Positions 9,990 to 21,367 of a stretch of DNA of 64,000 nt are shown one piece after another. The DNA comes from Dryococelus australis (lineage: Eukaryota > Arthropoda > Insecta > Phasmatodea > Phasmatidae). Numbering within the stretch: the stretch's first letter is position 1; each line of letters begins with the position of its first letter. A program made the translations under genes and the position numbers. The notes under the pieces are model-generated. The model made no database searches. It was not told the origin of the DNA and worked only from the letters and a program-made list of their open reading frames with translations. The stretch covers positions 64,923,760 to 64,987,759 of the forward strand of contig CM057005.1 in the NCBI GenBank assembly GCA_029891345.1, in the 5' to 3' direction.

Positions 9990-10640
9990 CTAAAATTATA
10001 TATTTAAACATCTTTAAAATTGTTAATTGAATCATATCGATCAACATTGCAATCTACATATAACCATTTTTTTTCTATAGAATTTTTCATATTCACGTTA
10101 AAATGTTGTAGTTTTCAAATTTCTTCTTGTAGTTTCAATATTTCTTTTTTTCTATGTGTAGTTGTTCTTGAAATTCTAAAGCAAGTTGTTCTTTTTCTTG
10201 TTGAGCTTCAATAGATTTAGTTTTTTCTATAGTTGCTGTATATTTTAGGTAGATTAATATTTTTTCAAAACCGAATAATATTTTATTACTTGCTTACATA
10301 TTTTTGTATTACATGTCATTGCAGATTCTCTAAAATCATCTACTGTTAATAAAACCCACTTCTTTTGAATGAGATTATTAGGTTTTAAAGTTTTGCTTTA
10401 GAATATCAATACATTCAAAATGAGGCCAAGAGGGTTATCATATTTTATTTCTGTATATGAAATTTCAATATTTTTAAGAAATTTAACAAAATATCTTTTA
10501 TTTAAGGACACATTTCCAGGTATAAAATAATTATCGCCTGGAATACCATATAAAAAAGCTAAAACATAATTAGTGATCAATACTTTTTTTCTTCAAAGGA
10601 AACCAAATATCTTTCAACCAATTTCCTAAGCTAATATTAT
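9990..10640 (-). pseudogene. MSV199-like protein remnant
   Basis: On the minus strand, 10,580-10,398 encodes a 60-residue frame (LAFLYGIPGDNYFIPGN). It is followed, after a stop and shift, by KKWVLLTVDDFRESAMTCNT and then CKQVIKYYSVLKK (about 10,360-10,265). A K-x-W-x-x-L-T-x-x-x-F-x-E-x-x-M-x-x-x-T block followed by a V-x-x-Y-Y/F segment is the pattern of MSV199/Bro-N-type domains of insect large DNA viruses. A glutamine/glutamate-rich coiled coil (SIEAQQEKEQLALEFQEQLH, about 10,218-10,159) follows, which is also typical. It would be accessory cargo of the Polinton. The function in that setting is unknown. Confidence 0.55.
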
Positions 10641-10859
10641 AATTATAAATCGTAATAAATTCAAAAATATTTAAATATGAATTGGTAACTAATTTAGTAA
10701 TCTAAACTAATCTTCTAGTTTTAAGTTCTCTAATTGTTTGTCTAGAGATCCGACCATCTTGTAAACAATAAGTATGTAGTAAATAAGTATTTTATTTATA
10801 TATAAAATATTCAACAGTTTGTAAGGTAGCTAGTCATTTCAAATGTAATGTTGTATATT
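10641..10859. other. Polinton 1 right-hand region
   Basis: AT-rich DNA with minus-strand peptides continuing from the MSV199-like remnant. The element's right end probably lies near here, but no terminal repeat was identified. Confidence 0.3.
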
Positions 10860-11085
10860 GTACAATAAATACATTCAAAGTTCGTTCATCATTCGTTCAA
10901 CACACACAAAATGCATTCAACATTCGTTCATCATTCGTTCAATGCATATAAAATGCATTCAACATTTTTCCATTGTTTAATGTACATAAAATTCATTCAA
11001 CATTCATTCATTGTTTATTTGTTCATCATTTGCCCATTCATTGTTTGTTCATTCAGCATTTGTTCGTTCAATGCACATTTCACCT
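10860..11085. repeat. CATTCGTTCA-type degenerate tandem repeat
   Basis: About 220 bp made of variants of ACATTCRTTCATCATTCGTTCA, alternating with AATGCATATAAAATGCATTC-type stretches. It marks the right-hand edge of the AT-rich Polinton block. The open frame across it is an effect of the repeat. Confidence 0.7.
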
Positions 11086-11559
11086 ATGGTGAACTTTATT
11101 TTCAGAAATTACAAAAGATTTGTGGCTGTTAGATGATGCTAGGGCCTTCACAGGTTTACAGGTATTTATACCTCGCCAGTGACTTGTATATTTTTCCAGC
11201 CTTGAAATTGACACCAGCAAAACTCCAATGGAGAAACTTCCAACTTCCCACTTCACCACTTGCTGGATTCTATTTTTTTAAATTGTGAAGTGCAAAGTTT
11301 TTATTTATTTCTATTTTTAATTTTTTTCCTTGTACCACTCATCCTGTATGGTGTTGGTGCCTTGCATCATATGGGAACACTCCAGCTTATACATATGTTA
11401 TGTTACAAGTATATCATAGACAGCATTGATTTTTGGAGCTTTAGGTGGTAGCAATTATTTGCATCTACTGCTTGTATTTTTGTATAAGCAAGAGCAAGGT
11501 TTGTATCTCAAATTTGAACGACTTTGGTGATAATTTAATAGAGTGGGTGTCTACACACC
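11086..11559. other. Unassigned DNA
   Basis: Mixed sequence containing no gene I can support. It may be the body of the minus-strand tRNA-derived SINE whose head lies at 11,560-11,655, since SINE bodies run 3' of the tRNA-like part. Confidence 0.3.
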
Positions 11560-11655
11560 ATTAAATTGTCCTCATGGACCGGGGTTCGAACCCACAACCC
11601 ATGAGCTTGAAGTCAAATGCCTGGTCAACTGAACTACTTGGCAAGATGAATGTGG
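11560..11655 (-). repeat. tRNA-derived SINE head
   Basis: On the minus strand, GTAGTTCAGTTGACCAGG (11,637-11,620) matches an A-box, and GGGTTCGAACCCC (11,594-11,582) is a perfect B-box with the expected spacing of about 40 bp. The flanks do not pair as an acceptor stem, and no anticodon arm folds cleanly. I therefore read it as a SINE promoter region and not a tRNA gene. Confidence 0.6.
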
Positions 11656-12699
11656 CAGTGATTATAAAACTTCATGCAGCGAGCTGTGGCGAGTTGAATG
11701 CTACAAGTGGAGAGTCTCACCAAGTGTGTCAAAATTGTTGTGCCAATTTGCTCTAGGTAGACAAGTGAAACCATTCACAGCTTGAGAGCAGCTTGCTACG
11801 TCATGGTCGAAGAGAGAGACCATGTTTTTTTATCTTCTCTCCACACATAGTTGGATTATTCCTACAGCCTGTAAAGGCCAACACAATAATGAAAGCTTTC
11901 TGCTGTCACAACTAGATGGCAGTACAATAAGGAAAGCTTTCTTCTCTTGCAACTAGATCTCAGCATGTTTGTTGCAGCAGATAGAAGAATTCTTGCACAA
12001 TAAGTGCAACTTTCAGTTACACTTCTTATTGAGATGAAGTAAATATATAAAATTCTGTAAATTTTTTTTGGCACTTCCCTTAATTCCTTTTTTCTACTCA
12101 TATCTAAAGTGATAAAACTGTAGTCTTCATTGCAAAACTTATAAGAAATTTAAAGAGATTTGTGCTATGTCATATCTCCACTGAAAAAATTATGTTTTTC
12201 AAACTGTTTTCATCTTAACTAAATAAACATAAAAAATCTGCATTATGACTTACTAATTGTTTGGTACTTTTGAATAAGTCTGTGTGAAATAAAATACATC
12301 AACATTTTCATGCCTTCCAATAGTATAGTACTCGTGGATAATATTATGATTCTCTAAAATTACATAATCGAAAATAACTAGAGAATTACTTCACATTGAT
12401 CTAGTGGAATCACTTTGTCATTGTTATTAAAAAAATAACCCATATTTTCATTCATCTTGTTGGATATTACATCAAACATTTTGTAACTGAATATATTTTG
12501 GTTGATTTAAACTTTTTGAGCAAACATACAATTTATTAATATTTAGCCACCCTGTCTTATAAATAAAATTAATCAAGTTGGTTTACGTACTTTTACTGGG
12601 CCCAACAATAATGGATCTTATATGGTCAGGCAAAAGTTCGCCATTCTTTTGATTTTTAGCATTTTCTTTAGAAATTAAAACACAAAACATCCCTTTCGA
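11656..12699. other. Unassigned AT-rich DNA
   Basis: No gene recognised. A duplicated motif lies near 11,888-11,947 (GAAAGCTTTCTGCTGTCACAACTAGAT and GAAAGCTTTCTTCTCTTGCAACTAGAT), where two 26-27-bp blocks repeat about 45 bp apart. Confidence 0.35.
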
Positions 12700-13087
12700 C
12701 TTTTTCATTTATAATTGTATTTTTTATTAAATAATAAATTATTTTGGTTAACAAATAATACTTCCATACTAAAGAAGAAGCTTCACTATGATATAATTCG
12801 AGATAAATCAATTACATGGTTTACTTTTCATATGAAATTTGTGGCCCCTAATATAGACAATAATGCTTTAACAGCAATTGAAAAATTGAGTGTTGGCATT
12901 GATAAGAATGAAGTTACAATTATACCTAGAAGGAAGTGTAATGTTTAATCTTTAAATGGATCCATTTTCAACAAAAAAAAATTGAATTGGCAGCAGACAA
13001 TGTGAATAACAGAATATTGGTTAAATCTAAGTTTGATATTAAATTTGATGACCGATTATCTGATATGCTTGGATTTGTATGGGAATG
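12700..13087 (+). pseudogene. Polinton penton/minor capsid-like fragment
   Basis: After a 77-residue frame (12,715-12,948) the reading frame shifts to give NRILVKSKFDIKFDDRLSDM followed by LGFVWE (13,011-13,086). The F-D-x-x-x-S-x-x-M-L-G-F/Y block corresponds to the FSEDNSIENMLGY block of the penton gene in element 2 (53,240-53,880). The downstream half of the protein is absent. The gene breaks off where the minus-strand LINE begins. It probably belongs to element 1, from which it is separated by 1.8 kb of other DNA. The first frame is assigned less securely than the second. Confidence 0.5.
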
Positions 13088-14110
13088 ATAAAGGCCTGTA
13101 TGGTGATGGATGAACATATGGCCAGATGGAGGATGCATAGAGTAGTAGTGGTAATATGAGGGCTTACTAGAGGAGGTGAATTCGTGTATGTTCTGGAATG
13201 ACACATGATGTGGTGAGAAGATGAAGGATTCTGAGAGCTGTTTTTGTTTAGCTGGTGGATGTGTAAAATGGTGGTGCCAGGTTAGTATGCTGTCAAGATG
13301 GACTCCAAGGTAGCCAATAGAGGTGGTCCAGGAGATATGGTATCCAAGAAGAATGGGTGGCAGAGTTGGCTTATGTATTCTTTTGGTGAAGAACATGGCA
13401 GCTGTTTTTTTGGGGTTGGGTAGGACACACCAACAAAAAGTGTGTGTGAAGTGCATTTTTTATTTCTGGCTGATAGGATCTGGGCATCTTCCTCGGAAAC
13501 TAAAAGGTCATGGTCATCTGCATATTGGAGCACTGTGACATCTGGAATGGTGGGAATGTCGGCAACACATGGAGAACAGTTTGGGGCTGAGTAATGTGCC
13601 TTGAGGCACTCCTGCTTGGATGGAAAAGACTAGACTGAGTATAAGACACTCTGACACAATGTGCAGTTGAACAGGAAACTGTGAATAATGGTGATGAGGA
13701 ATCAGAAATGTTGGAATGATGCAATTTCTGAAGTAGTGCTGCATGATAAACTGAATCGAAAGCTTTGGCTAAATCTAGCAAAATGAAGACAGAATATTTA
13801 TGGTTACTGAAACCAGCGATAACTGGTCAACAGCTAAGGTGATGGCGTGAAGTGAAGTGCGTTTTTTATGAAAGCCAAATTGGGTGTCAGGAAGTATGTG
13901 CAGTTGTTCAATGGAATTTGTGAGTCGAGCCAGTATGATGTGCTCTGCATTTTGGAAAGAACTGATAGTAGTGCAACTGGACTATTAAATGATTTGTTCA
14001 GGTTTGGCACCATGTTTTGGAATGGGAACAACAATGTCATGATCTGGAAGGGTATTGGCATGTGATGAGAATGGCATTGATGAGATTTGTAAGGTAAATA
14101 ATAGCTTTTC
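13070..14110 (-). pseudogene. LINE ORF2 reverse transcriptase domain, decayed
   Basis: Minus-strand pieces in order: PVALLSVLSKMQSTSYWLDS (about 13,990), NLAFIKNALHF, LDLAKAFDSVYHAALLQKL (13,778-13,722), SIQAGVPQGTLLSPKLFSM (about 13,630-13,574), LLQYADDHDLL with the catalytic YADD (13,531-13,499), then SIGYLGVHLDSILTWHHHF (about 13,330-13,270). These are the reverse transcriptase blocks of the jockey/CR1 group. Frameshifts separate most of them. The thumb and C-terminal part are cut off at about 13,070. Confidence 0.9.
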
Positions 14111-14779
14111 GAGGGAGAGATCGAACAAGCCTTGCTGCAACATTGTCGTAGCCCGTAGTGAGAAATTTGCCATCAGGAGGTGGAATGGAAATAGGTTCGA
14201 ACGTGAGTGACAAGAGTTCATGACCGATGTGAACGGGAGGTGGAATATAAGAGTGAAAAAAGGTGGCAAAGTGAGCAGCTAGAGCATTGGCTTCATTGGT
14301 TGGGGACTACAGTGTGGTACCAGCATGTAAGAGGGGAGAGATGAGTCGTGGTGTGCCTCGGAATTTGCAGATGAATTGCCATGCTGTATTGTCAGTGAGT
14401 GAAAGTGATTTTATTTTCTTTTGTTGTTGATATGCTAGCCAAGTGGAAATTTCCCACTTGGCTGTGTGGATGAGAGAATGTTAGTATTCAAGATCAGTTG
14501 GCTGATGCATTCATTGCCAACGACTGCGGGCAAAATCACATTGGCGAACAAGTTTATGGAGTGAATGAGGAAACGGGGCACTAGGTCGGCATGAACAATG
14601 ACATAGAATGTACGAGTCTGCTGAAGAAGGGATGTGATCTGTGAATGAGTGCATGGCTATATAAAGTTGGTCTAGAGTTCTGGGTTTTTTGGTGATGTCA
14701 ATTTTATTGTCGAGTGTACTTTGAACTGTTTCCAACTTGCTTTGTAGAAGTTGAATGGGGCGAATCCAGAGAGAAGGTG

Positions 14780-15364
14780 ATGCTACAGATAGCTACGATG
14801 TGCTGTTACTGGAAGGTGGTCTAAATCCAGGCGAGTGAGTGCTTTGATATATGACAGTTGAATTGTGGATGAAGCTAAGTAGAAGTCGATGATAGATGGT
14901 TTAAAAGTGGAACAGGATGACATGTAAGTGGGTGAAGAGGAGCTGCAATTTTCATATTGGCATTCCTTGAAAATGTGAGCAAAGATCTGCCTCGAAAAGT
15001 GTAGGTGTGACAACCCCAGCTGGTATGTCGGCTGTTGAAATCTCCTGCTATTATTATACTGGAGTCCAGTTTGGCAAGTTGTGATATGTCGGATGTAGAA
15101 AAGGGCCTACATGGAGTAATGTAATTAATTACGAAAGTGAAGACTAGATGAAAACTAGTGATTCGGGTCACTTGGGCTTTAAGTCCTATGAGTAGTGTGA
15201 TGGATTGTGGATAGTATGATATGCCACTGCGGATAAGTATCAACACACCTCCACAGGGCTTATTAAGTCTGTTCGAACAATAATGTTTGTAGCCTGGGAT
15301 GGTGGATGTATGATGTGGTTTGAGCCATGTTTTAACGATGCTAAAGATAATAGGTTGGTATGTA
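14780..15364 (-). pseudogene. LINE ORF2 apurinic-type endonuclease domain, decayed
   Basis: The frame 15,246-14,875 contains LILIRSGISYYP and, further on, SSIIIAGDFNSRHTSWGC, the G-D-F-N-x-x-H-x-x-W-G motif of APE-like LINE endonucleases that nick target DNA. Just upstream, a peptide GYKHYCSNRLNKPCGGV (about 15,305-15,255) supplies the N-terminal part of the domain after a shift. The C-terminal half and the linker to the reverse transcriptase (14,780-14,110) are full of stops. Confidence 0.85.
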
Positions 15365-17517
15365 TTACTGATGTGTTATTTCTGGATGTTTATGGGTGTC
15401 CGACCTGCCATTCCAAATGGTAATGACACATGAGGACAGTATTGTTGGTGTGCCTGGGGTAGTTTGTGTGAAGGATTCACAAACATTGAATAGGGTGGAG
15501 AAGGCATGGGGAATTAACTCGCACTTGTCCATGAGGGTATTTGCAGAGGTGAATTGGTGAAAGATTGCTTTGTTTGTTAAGAGTGGAGCAGAAATAAAGA
15601 TGTCGGAACCAGGAGAGTTGTCTTTCAGAGATTCCATGATTGATTGGTTGGCTGTCTCGACAGATGAAAAAGAAGTGGGAGGAGCTCGAGAACCAGCGAG
15701 TACAAAGGTGAAAGATTTGCCTGGGATGCGGAGTGATGAATGATTGATAGGTTTATGTTCTAATTGTAGGGGTTTAGTGGCAGAGGCTTTTAATTTGTTA
15801 TCTCGGATTTCTAAATATTGCAGCCATTTGGGACAGTCAGAGTAGTTGGCTCGGTGTTCTCCAGTTTTGCAAAGACAGCAGGTGGGTTTCTCACCATGTG
15901 GATGTAGACACTTGTCTGAGGAATGTCCTTCACCACACCTAACACAGCGGACAGCTTTGTTGAAATTATGTGTTGTGTGGCCAAAATTTTGGCAATGGAA
16001 ACATTGGACTACTTTGCCACCTCTGCAATATAACTCAGGTTTAACCCCTACGCCACCTAAATTGGTGATTTGGATGTCCTGATGAAGTTGGCTAGTACCC
16101 TCCAGGACCACTAGAAAGAACGGGAAGGGTTCAGGAAATTCGCCTTTGCTCGCCATATGGAGGACTTTACTGTGTTGGATGCAGAGTTCAGGTAGGGCTT
16201 CAGAGATGTCTGATATGGGTGTGTCGATGTGTAGATTGTGGAGGGCTATGCAAGTGTCCCTGTCTTCGGCACATGGCCATGTACGAAATGGGATGTTCTG
16301 TGAGCAGAGAAGTGAAAGCATTTTGGCGTGGTCATCCTAACAACCCATTTGGAGGGTGGAGGTGTATGCAGGTAGTGTGTAGCCTTGAGGTCCATCTAAA
16401 ATTGAGATTTGAGCTGTGACATTTGTTTGATGGCATTTGGTGAAAGGCCTGTTTTGCATACAATAAGGGGTGGTCTTCTGAACTTTGACTGTATAGTGTT
16501 TTGAGTTGACTGAGTGTTAGAATGGTGGGATGTGGCAGATGAGTTTGTTGGTTGTAGTTGTGATATCCATTGTGGACGATGAGGTAACAGAAGGTTTTTG
16601 AAGAGTGAGTTTGGTGGAAGATGTGGTTGGCTTGGCGTTGGGAATTGTGGTGGTGTGAGGGGAAGTATCATCATCTGTACTAGAAGCTGGGTAGTGTGAG
16701 ACAGATTGGTTGTTTTTGTGAGAACGGGAGTGTTGTTGTGATAATCGCCTTCTTTGGTTTGGGCAGAATTGCGTAGTGAGTTGATTTTGACTTGCGGTTG
16801 GGGTTTTGACTGTTGTCCGCTCATCTTTACTTTCAGTCCAGTCGAATTCGATGTCATCAGCTGTTGCTGCTCATTTTCCGAGTCGTCCCTCGAGGACCTC
16901 GATCTTATCTGTAGGTGTTAATACAGATGGTTGAAGTGGTAGGACGGGGATAACGGTATGTTGGCTGACAGGAATGTTTGATTTATTCGAGGAAGTCGGA
17001 GAGGAAATTTATGGAACAGAAATAATAGGTATGATATTGAGTTGTGATTCAGATGTGTGTTCAAGGTTACATTTCAAGGTGGTTGGGCAGATTGCACATC
17101 TTGAAGGAAATAACAGTATTCAGATGATTGAGAAACAGAAGCAGAATTTGAGGTAGTAGTGGTTAGTGTGTGAATATCTACGACTGTTGTGAGACTGGGT
17201 AATGGCAATCCATGTTAGGAGATGATTGGGTTTTCTTTACGTACGAGTTGGGGGTCAGTGTTAATGGCCGAGTCGTCCACGATTTTAGCAGTAGGTTGCT
17301 GATTATGCTGGAATGGAGGGAGAGACTGCAATGAGCGTGAAGCCGAAATTGGCTGGGAACATGTGAATGTGGCGAGTGTTGTGGTTGTGAGTGCCAGAAG
17401 ATTGGAAGACATTGAAACGATGGAGACTGAATTGAGATATGTCTTTGGTGATGCTGAATGGATGGGTGATCTGTCTGTCATCCGATGATGGGTGACAATC
17501 CGATTCATACATAGCAT
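15365..17517 (-). pseudogene. LINE ORF1 gag-like protein with zinc knuckles, decayed
   Basis: The best-preserved part is a 318-residue frame (16,321-15,365). It has a PFPFFLVVLEG segment and then the cysteine-rich region: CFHCQNFGHTTHN (fourth cysteine lost), CVRCGEGHSSDKC and CCLCKTGEHRANYSDC. An upstream region of this type preceding CCHC knuckles is typical of jockey gag proteins, which bind the element RNA. Further upstream, a Gln/Pro/Thr-rich segment (16,857-16,396) and an initial frame from ATG at 17,517 are separated by frameshifts. Confidence 0.8.
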
Positions 17518-17520
17518 TTT

Positions 17521-17598
17521 CCTTCTTATTTATTTAAAAAAAAAAGCCCTTCTACACAACCGGAAAATAAAGGAACACTTTAAAAACAGGAAATGCGG

Positions 17599-17639
<41 letters not shown>

Positions 17640-17837
17640 AAAATTAAAGACAGAAGGGGAAAATCAACTAAAACCTCAAAAATGGAAAAAGTAAATAAGA
17701 AAACTACCGGGAAAATGGAATAAACAAGTCAAAAAGGAGAAATAAGAAGATACGGGACTAGGGGGCAAATAGCCCCCCAGATAGCCCCTGGGATACCAAG
17801 TGACAGATACTTTATACATTTATATATTTCCTTTCAA
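17521..17837. other. Low-complexity A-rich region at LINE 5' side
   Basis: An A-rich, purine-rich stretch with a pure A run at 17,599-17,637. The remainder may be LINE 5' untranslated sequence. An inverted pair GGGGGCAAATAGCCCCCC is visible near 17,761. Confidence 0.45.
17599..17637. repeat. Poly-A run (39 bp)
   Basis: An uninterrupted A tract on the plus strand. It lies beyond the 5' end of the minus-strand LINE, so it is not that element's own tail. Confidence 0.9.
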
Positions 17838-17842
17838 AGCTA

Positions 17843-17868
17843 GCCGGCTGGCTGGCTGGCTGGCTTGC
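17843..17868. repeat. (GGCT)n microsatellite
   Basis: A short run of GGCT units, slightly degenerate at both ends. Confidence 0.8.
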
Positions 17869-19595
17869 TTTGTATTAATGCATAGAGATATGAAGGTACT
17901 GGAATATCATTTCATTATTACCTACATATATCTATGCAAATTTTTTTCTCAGTCTTTGTATGATAACCAAATTTTTTAACATGGTAACTGTTCTAGCCTC
18001 GTGACAATACAAAATAAAGGTCACGGGATGGGTCACCTAGTTTGTAGTGGTTAGCGGATTTCCCAGTTATAAACCCATGTAAAATACCGCAGGAGAAACA
18101 CACGAAATCTGGCCGAACTGCACAATTATTTAATGCAAGTGTGGATGAACATAATGTCGCCTTCGCTAAAACCAAGCCAAATTGAATAGCAACAGTTATT
18201 AGTGCTCGTAGAAATATTACATATTACATTCTACTGGGTGCACATCCATCCCGAATAACTAGTTTTTTGTTCGGTGAGCTTATATCACCTGCATTTATTA
18301 TTTATAAATTGAGAACAGGGAGATATTGTTTAGAACCAAGGAGCAATTTTTTTTTTTTTTTTTACTATCCTTAAACCAGGCAATCAAAATAAATTAAAGT
18401 GTGAGTGAAAAATACAAAAAAACGTCGATACGCCTCTTCCTTTCAAAATTGTAATGTGTTTCTGAGTGAACATATTAAGTATGGCTGTGAAAAAAACAGA
18501 CAGTAACAAAAGCAGGTCAGTAATAAAACAATTCACTGTATTTGTTCTTTAGTAAAAACGAATTTGTAAAAAGAGATTAACATAATACTGGGATTTTATG
18601 CAATGAGGTAACATAAAAAGAAAACAAAATTAAACTAAAATGTTCGCTGCAGATATACTAAACTGAAGCTCTTTTAAAGTTATGCGATATCAAAGTCTAA
18701 AATTTAAACATTTCTTCTACGTAATATATTAGATAATCTAAGACAAATTATATTGTGTAGAAGAAGAGAAAAATTTCCTTGGCGAAATAAACACTTGTAA
18801 ATAAGAGGATTTTGCTAACAAGTAAGCCGGTCAACATAATATGTAGAAAATACTTTCGCAAAATTAGTTGTATGGAGTACATTGCGTTACGAAAACCTGA
18901 GAAAGTGGTAAAGGGGGGGGGGGGCAGATACGCCTCGAGGAAGCAAAGCCGTAATTTACTGAAAAAATAAGTTGAGAGGCGAGAAATGAAATTTGAAGCG
19001 TTAATATCGAAGTAGGAAAAAAGTAATTAAAAATTATGGGAATAAAGGAATACTGAGTTTATAGAAAATATTATAATAGACAGTGCAGTGCCCACACACG
19101 CCTTTGAAAATAAGACGTCTGGCAGAAAGGATGATGGCCTGGGAAAACAAACTTAACATGGGGACCTCAAGATAAATGGAATGTGAAAATACCCAAAGAA
19201 TAATAAAGCAATTAAGTCAGTGGTGAGAGATTGCGTCGACAAGGAGGAGCGTCCAGTACGTGACAATAATTATTTACATTCGTTTGCAAATATTTTTAAA
19301 TTTATTTTTCAGATAGGCCTAAGATTTTCTGCTCGAAACATTAGGCGCCAAAAAAAAAACCATCAGCACATGCGATAAATTATTATTTTTTACTTTTATT
19401 TTGGACACTGCTTTAAGAAAGAGTAAATTATTCCATTTAACAGCTATTCATTCTCTAAAATGAATTCATTAAAGATAAAGAAGTAGAAAATACGGGAGAG
19501 AAATGCTCTACATCACGCATGATATTAACATTTTCTTTCATTTATATGCAGTTGTGTGTGTATTCTTGCATATTGCACGTGTCGGGCCTATGCGG
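17869..19595. other. Unassigned AT-rich DNA
   Basis: No gene, RNA or element signature recognised. It contains a T run (about 18,349-18,363) and a G run (18,913-18,924). Confidence 0.4.
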
Positions 19596-19599
19596 GAAC

Positions 19600-19642
19600 C
19601 CCACTCGGCCAAGCGGGTGGGGTACCCGCTTGGCCGAGTGGG
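19600..19642. repeat. Perfect 19-bp inverted repeat with 5-bp loop
   Basis: Arms 19,600-19,618 (CCCACTCGGCCAAGCGGGT) and 19,624-19,642 are exact reverse complements, separated by GGGGT. The right arm contains TGGCCGAGTGG, which equals the A-box region of tRNA-Leu/Ser genes, but no B-box follows at the usual distance. It is GC-rich within AT-rich flanks. Role unknown. Confidence 0.9.
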
Positions 19643-21087
19643 AAATCGATGTACTCCGATTAGCATATTTTTGCATATTAAGTGGAAGTAATCGTTTCCT
19701 TGCTTGAATTTTTTTGCCACGTTGGAGATTCACGACCACTTAATTATAAATTCAGTCTAAAATTTTAAAACAGCTGAAACAGCGCAAGAGATTGAAGGTT
19801 AATAAAAAGCTTTCAACATCACACTTTAAAAGTTGCCATTCTTCAATACCGAAGCGACTAAGTGCCTTATAAAAATGAAGATAAAGCATTTAGTCTGTTT
19901 GTTTACCACCTCTGAAAACAAAATTTAACTAAAATATTTGGTAGGGACATAAACGTGTTGGTGTTTTAAAAGGCCGCAGTCCCACGGTCTTCACTTCAAA
20001 CATGTTCAGCTCTGTACATGTTCACAAAGGACTTGAACGTGTCCCAATCACAATTACTTTTTGTTAAGAGTAAACTGGATGTGTAAATACACCGGACCGA
20101 ATTCTCTTATGCGTTGCACCCCGACTGGCTACTAAAGTTAATAAAAAGGGTAATTAAGATGGCTGAAATAGACGATATTTTCTGTTTTTATTGGAATAAA
20201 TAAAAAGCTATTGGTTGAATAGCGATAAACTTTGTACTACCACAGTCAAAGTAAAGTAGTGGTATTAAAATCAAAAACCCTTAACGAATATAAGTGTTTT
20301 AAACGATTATATATTATTACAAGGAACGCGTTTTTAAGATCGTAAGTTACAAAAGCCGTGTCAGAAAGCGCTACGAGATCACTGTTTAGGTTGCTAAATC
20401 TACCACGTGACCAAGTTTAGGTCCTAAATATTTGGGGGTTTAGAGTCGAGATTTTTCCAGCGCTGGAGAAACACGCTCAATCCTCGAGCACTCCGCAGAA
20501 ACGTCTGGTATTGTTTACGTCTTATTACAAGCTTTTTACCATGGAAATTATGCGAATTCAATCCATTAACAAAGCAGGATATCTTAACGATGAATCAAAC
20601 GTGGGAATTATTACTCGTTAGTCATTTTGTTTCTATCAATAGAAATTATATTTGAAACATTTCTTGGTAAAAAAAAAAAAAAACCCATTTCCTAAAATTA
20701 TTTTTTGAATGGTGGTTTTCCTAAAGGAAGCGATTAAATAAAACTATTGCATAGAATTCCGAGAAAAAACGCTTGTCTAAAAAATTATGTTTTTCAGTTG
20801 CCAAGAAACACACACACGTTCAATGTTGCAGTTTCTAAACTAAACACCAAGAGTGCTGCCCGTTGTAGTTCGAATTCCAACACAAATTCCTGATACCCCC
20901 CAAAAAAAAACTCCAAATAACGAATCCGGACACTGCTATATGTGTGTGATTATGCGAACATGTTCACTTCGACATCGCTTTTATTCAATAGCGAAGGGGT
21001 TTAAATATGGCTACCGTAACGCGTACGCCGTAAACATTAACAGGTTCAGCGTTAAATATAACCACAGACTGTGTTTCTAATGCTGGT

Positions 21088-21091
<4 letters not shown>
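19643..21091. other. Unassigned DNA
   Basis: No feature supported. The 75-residue plus frame at 20,853 has no recognisable motif and ends just before the TA microsatellite. Confidence 0.4.

Positions 21092-21165
<74 letters not shown>
21092..21165. repeat. (TA)n microsatellite, about 37 units
   Basis: An uninterrupted TA dinucleotide run. Confidence 0.95.
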
Positions 21166-21169
<4 letters not shown>

Positions 21170-21367
21170 CTTAAACGACCCGCTAGCGTGTTTACCTACG
21201 AAAAAACATACCCCACATACCCCAGACGAGGACGGAATGGTACTTTAAAGTTATCACGCATGCTGTAAGTAATATTTTGGAGCCCTGTAACATGTTAAAA
21301 AAAAACGGCTTTTCCAAACTGTCGTATCTTAAAACATACTAACTGGGCACAAGCTAAACTACGATAA

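Larger units (their letters stand above)
3900..10860. mobile_element. Decayed Polinton/Maverick element 1
   Basis: A very AT-rich block with the gene set of Polintons (self-synthesising, virus-related DNA transposons). It holds a double-jelly-roll capsid protein on the minus strand, then packaging-region, phospholipase A2-like, minor virion, cysteine protease, fibre-like and RVE integrase remnants on the plus strand, and an MSV199-like remnant on the minus strand. All reading frames are broken by stops and frameshifts. A protein-primed DNA polymerase B, normally about 1,000 residues, is not visible, so the element is deleted as well as decayed. Exact ends and 6-bp target duplications were not found. 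The boundaries given are approximate. Confidence 0.9.
13070..17520 (-). mobile_element. Jockey-type LINE, minus strand, 3'-truncated and decayed
   Basis: A non-LTR retrotransposon with ORF1 (gag-like with CCHC knuckles) and ORF2 (endonuclease plus reverse transcriptase) in the right order on the minus strand. The reverse transcriptase stops in its C-terminal region at about 13,070. The 3' untranslated part and tail are missing, which is unlike the usual 5' truncation of LINEs. A poly-A run lies outside the 5' end on the plus strand. Many frameshifts and stops are present. Confidence 0.9.

Noticed and set aside
3900..10860. A CRISPR array or bacterial insertion in the AT-rich block
   Set aside because: No regularly spaced identical repeats, and all recognisable genes are Polinton genes. 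The tandem repeats at its edges are degenerate and contiguous.
11560..11655. tRNA gene on the minus strand
   Set aside because: A- and B-box are good, but the acceptor and anticodon arms do not pair, so it is called a SINE head.
15846..16419. Plus-strand frames with Cys/His residues opposite the LINE ORF1
   Set aside because: They are antisense shadows of the zinc-knuckle region on the minus strand.
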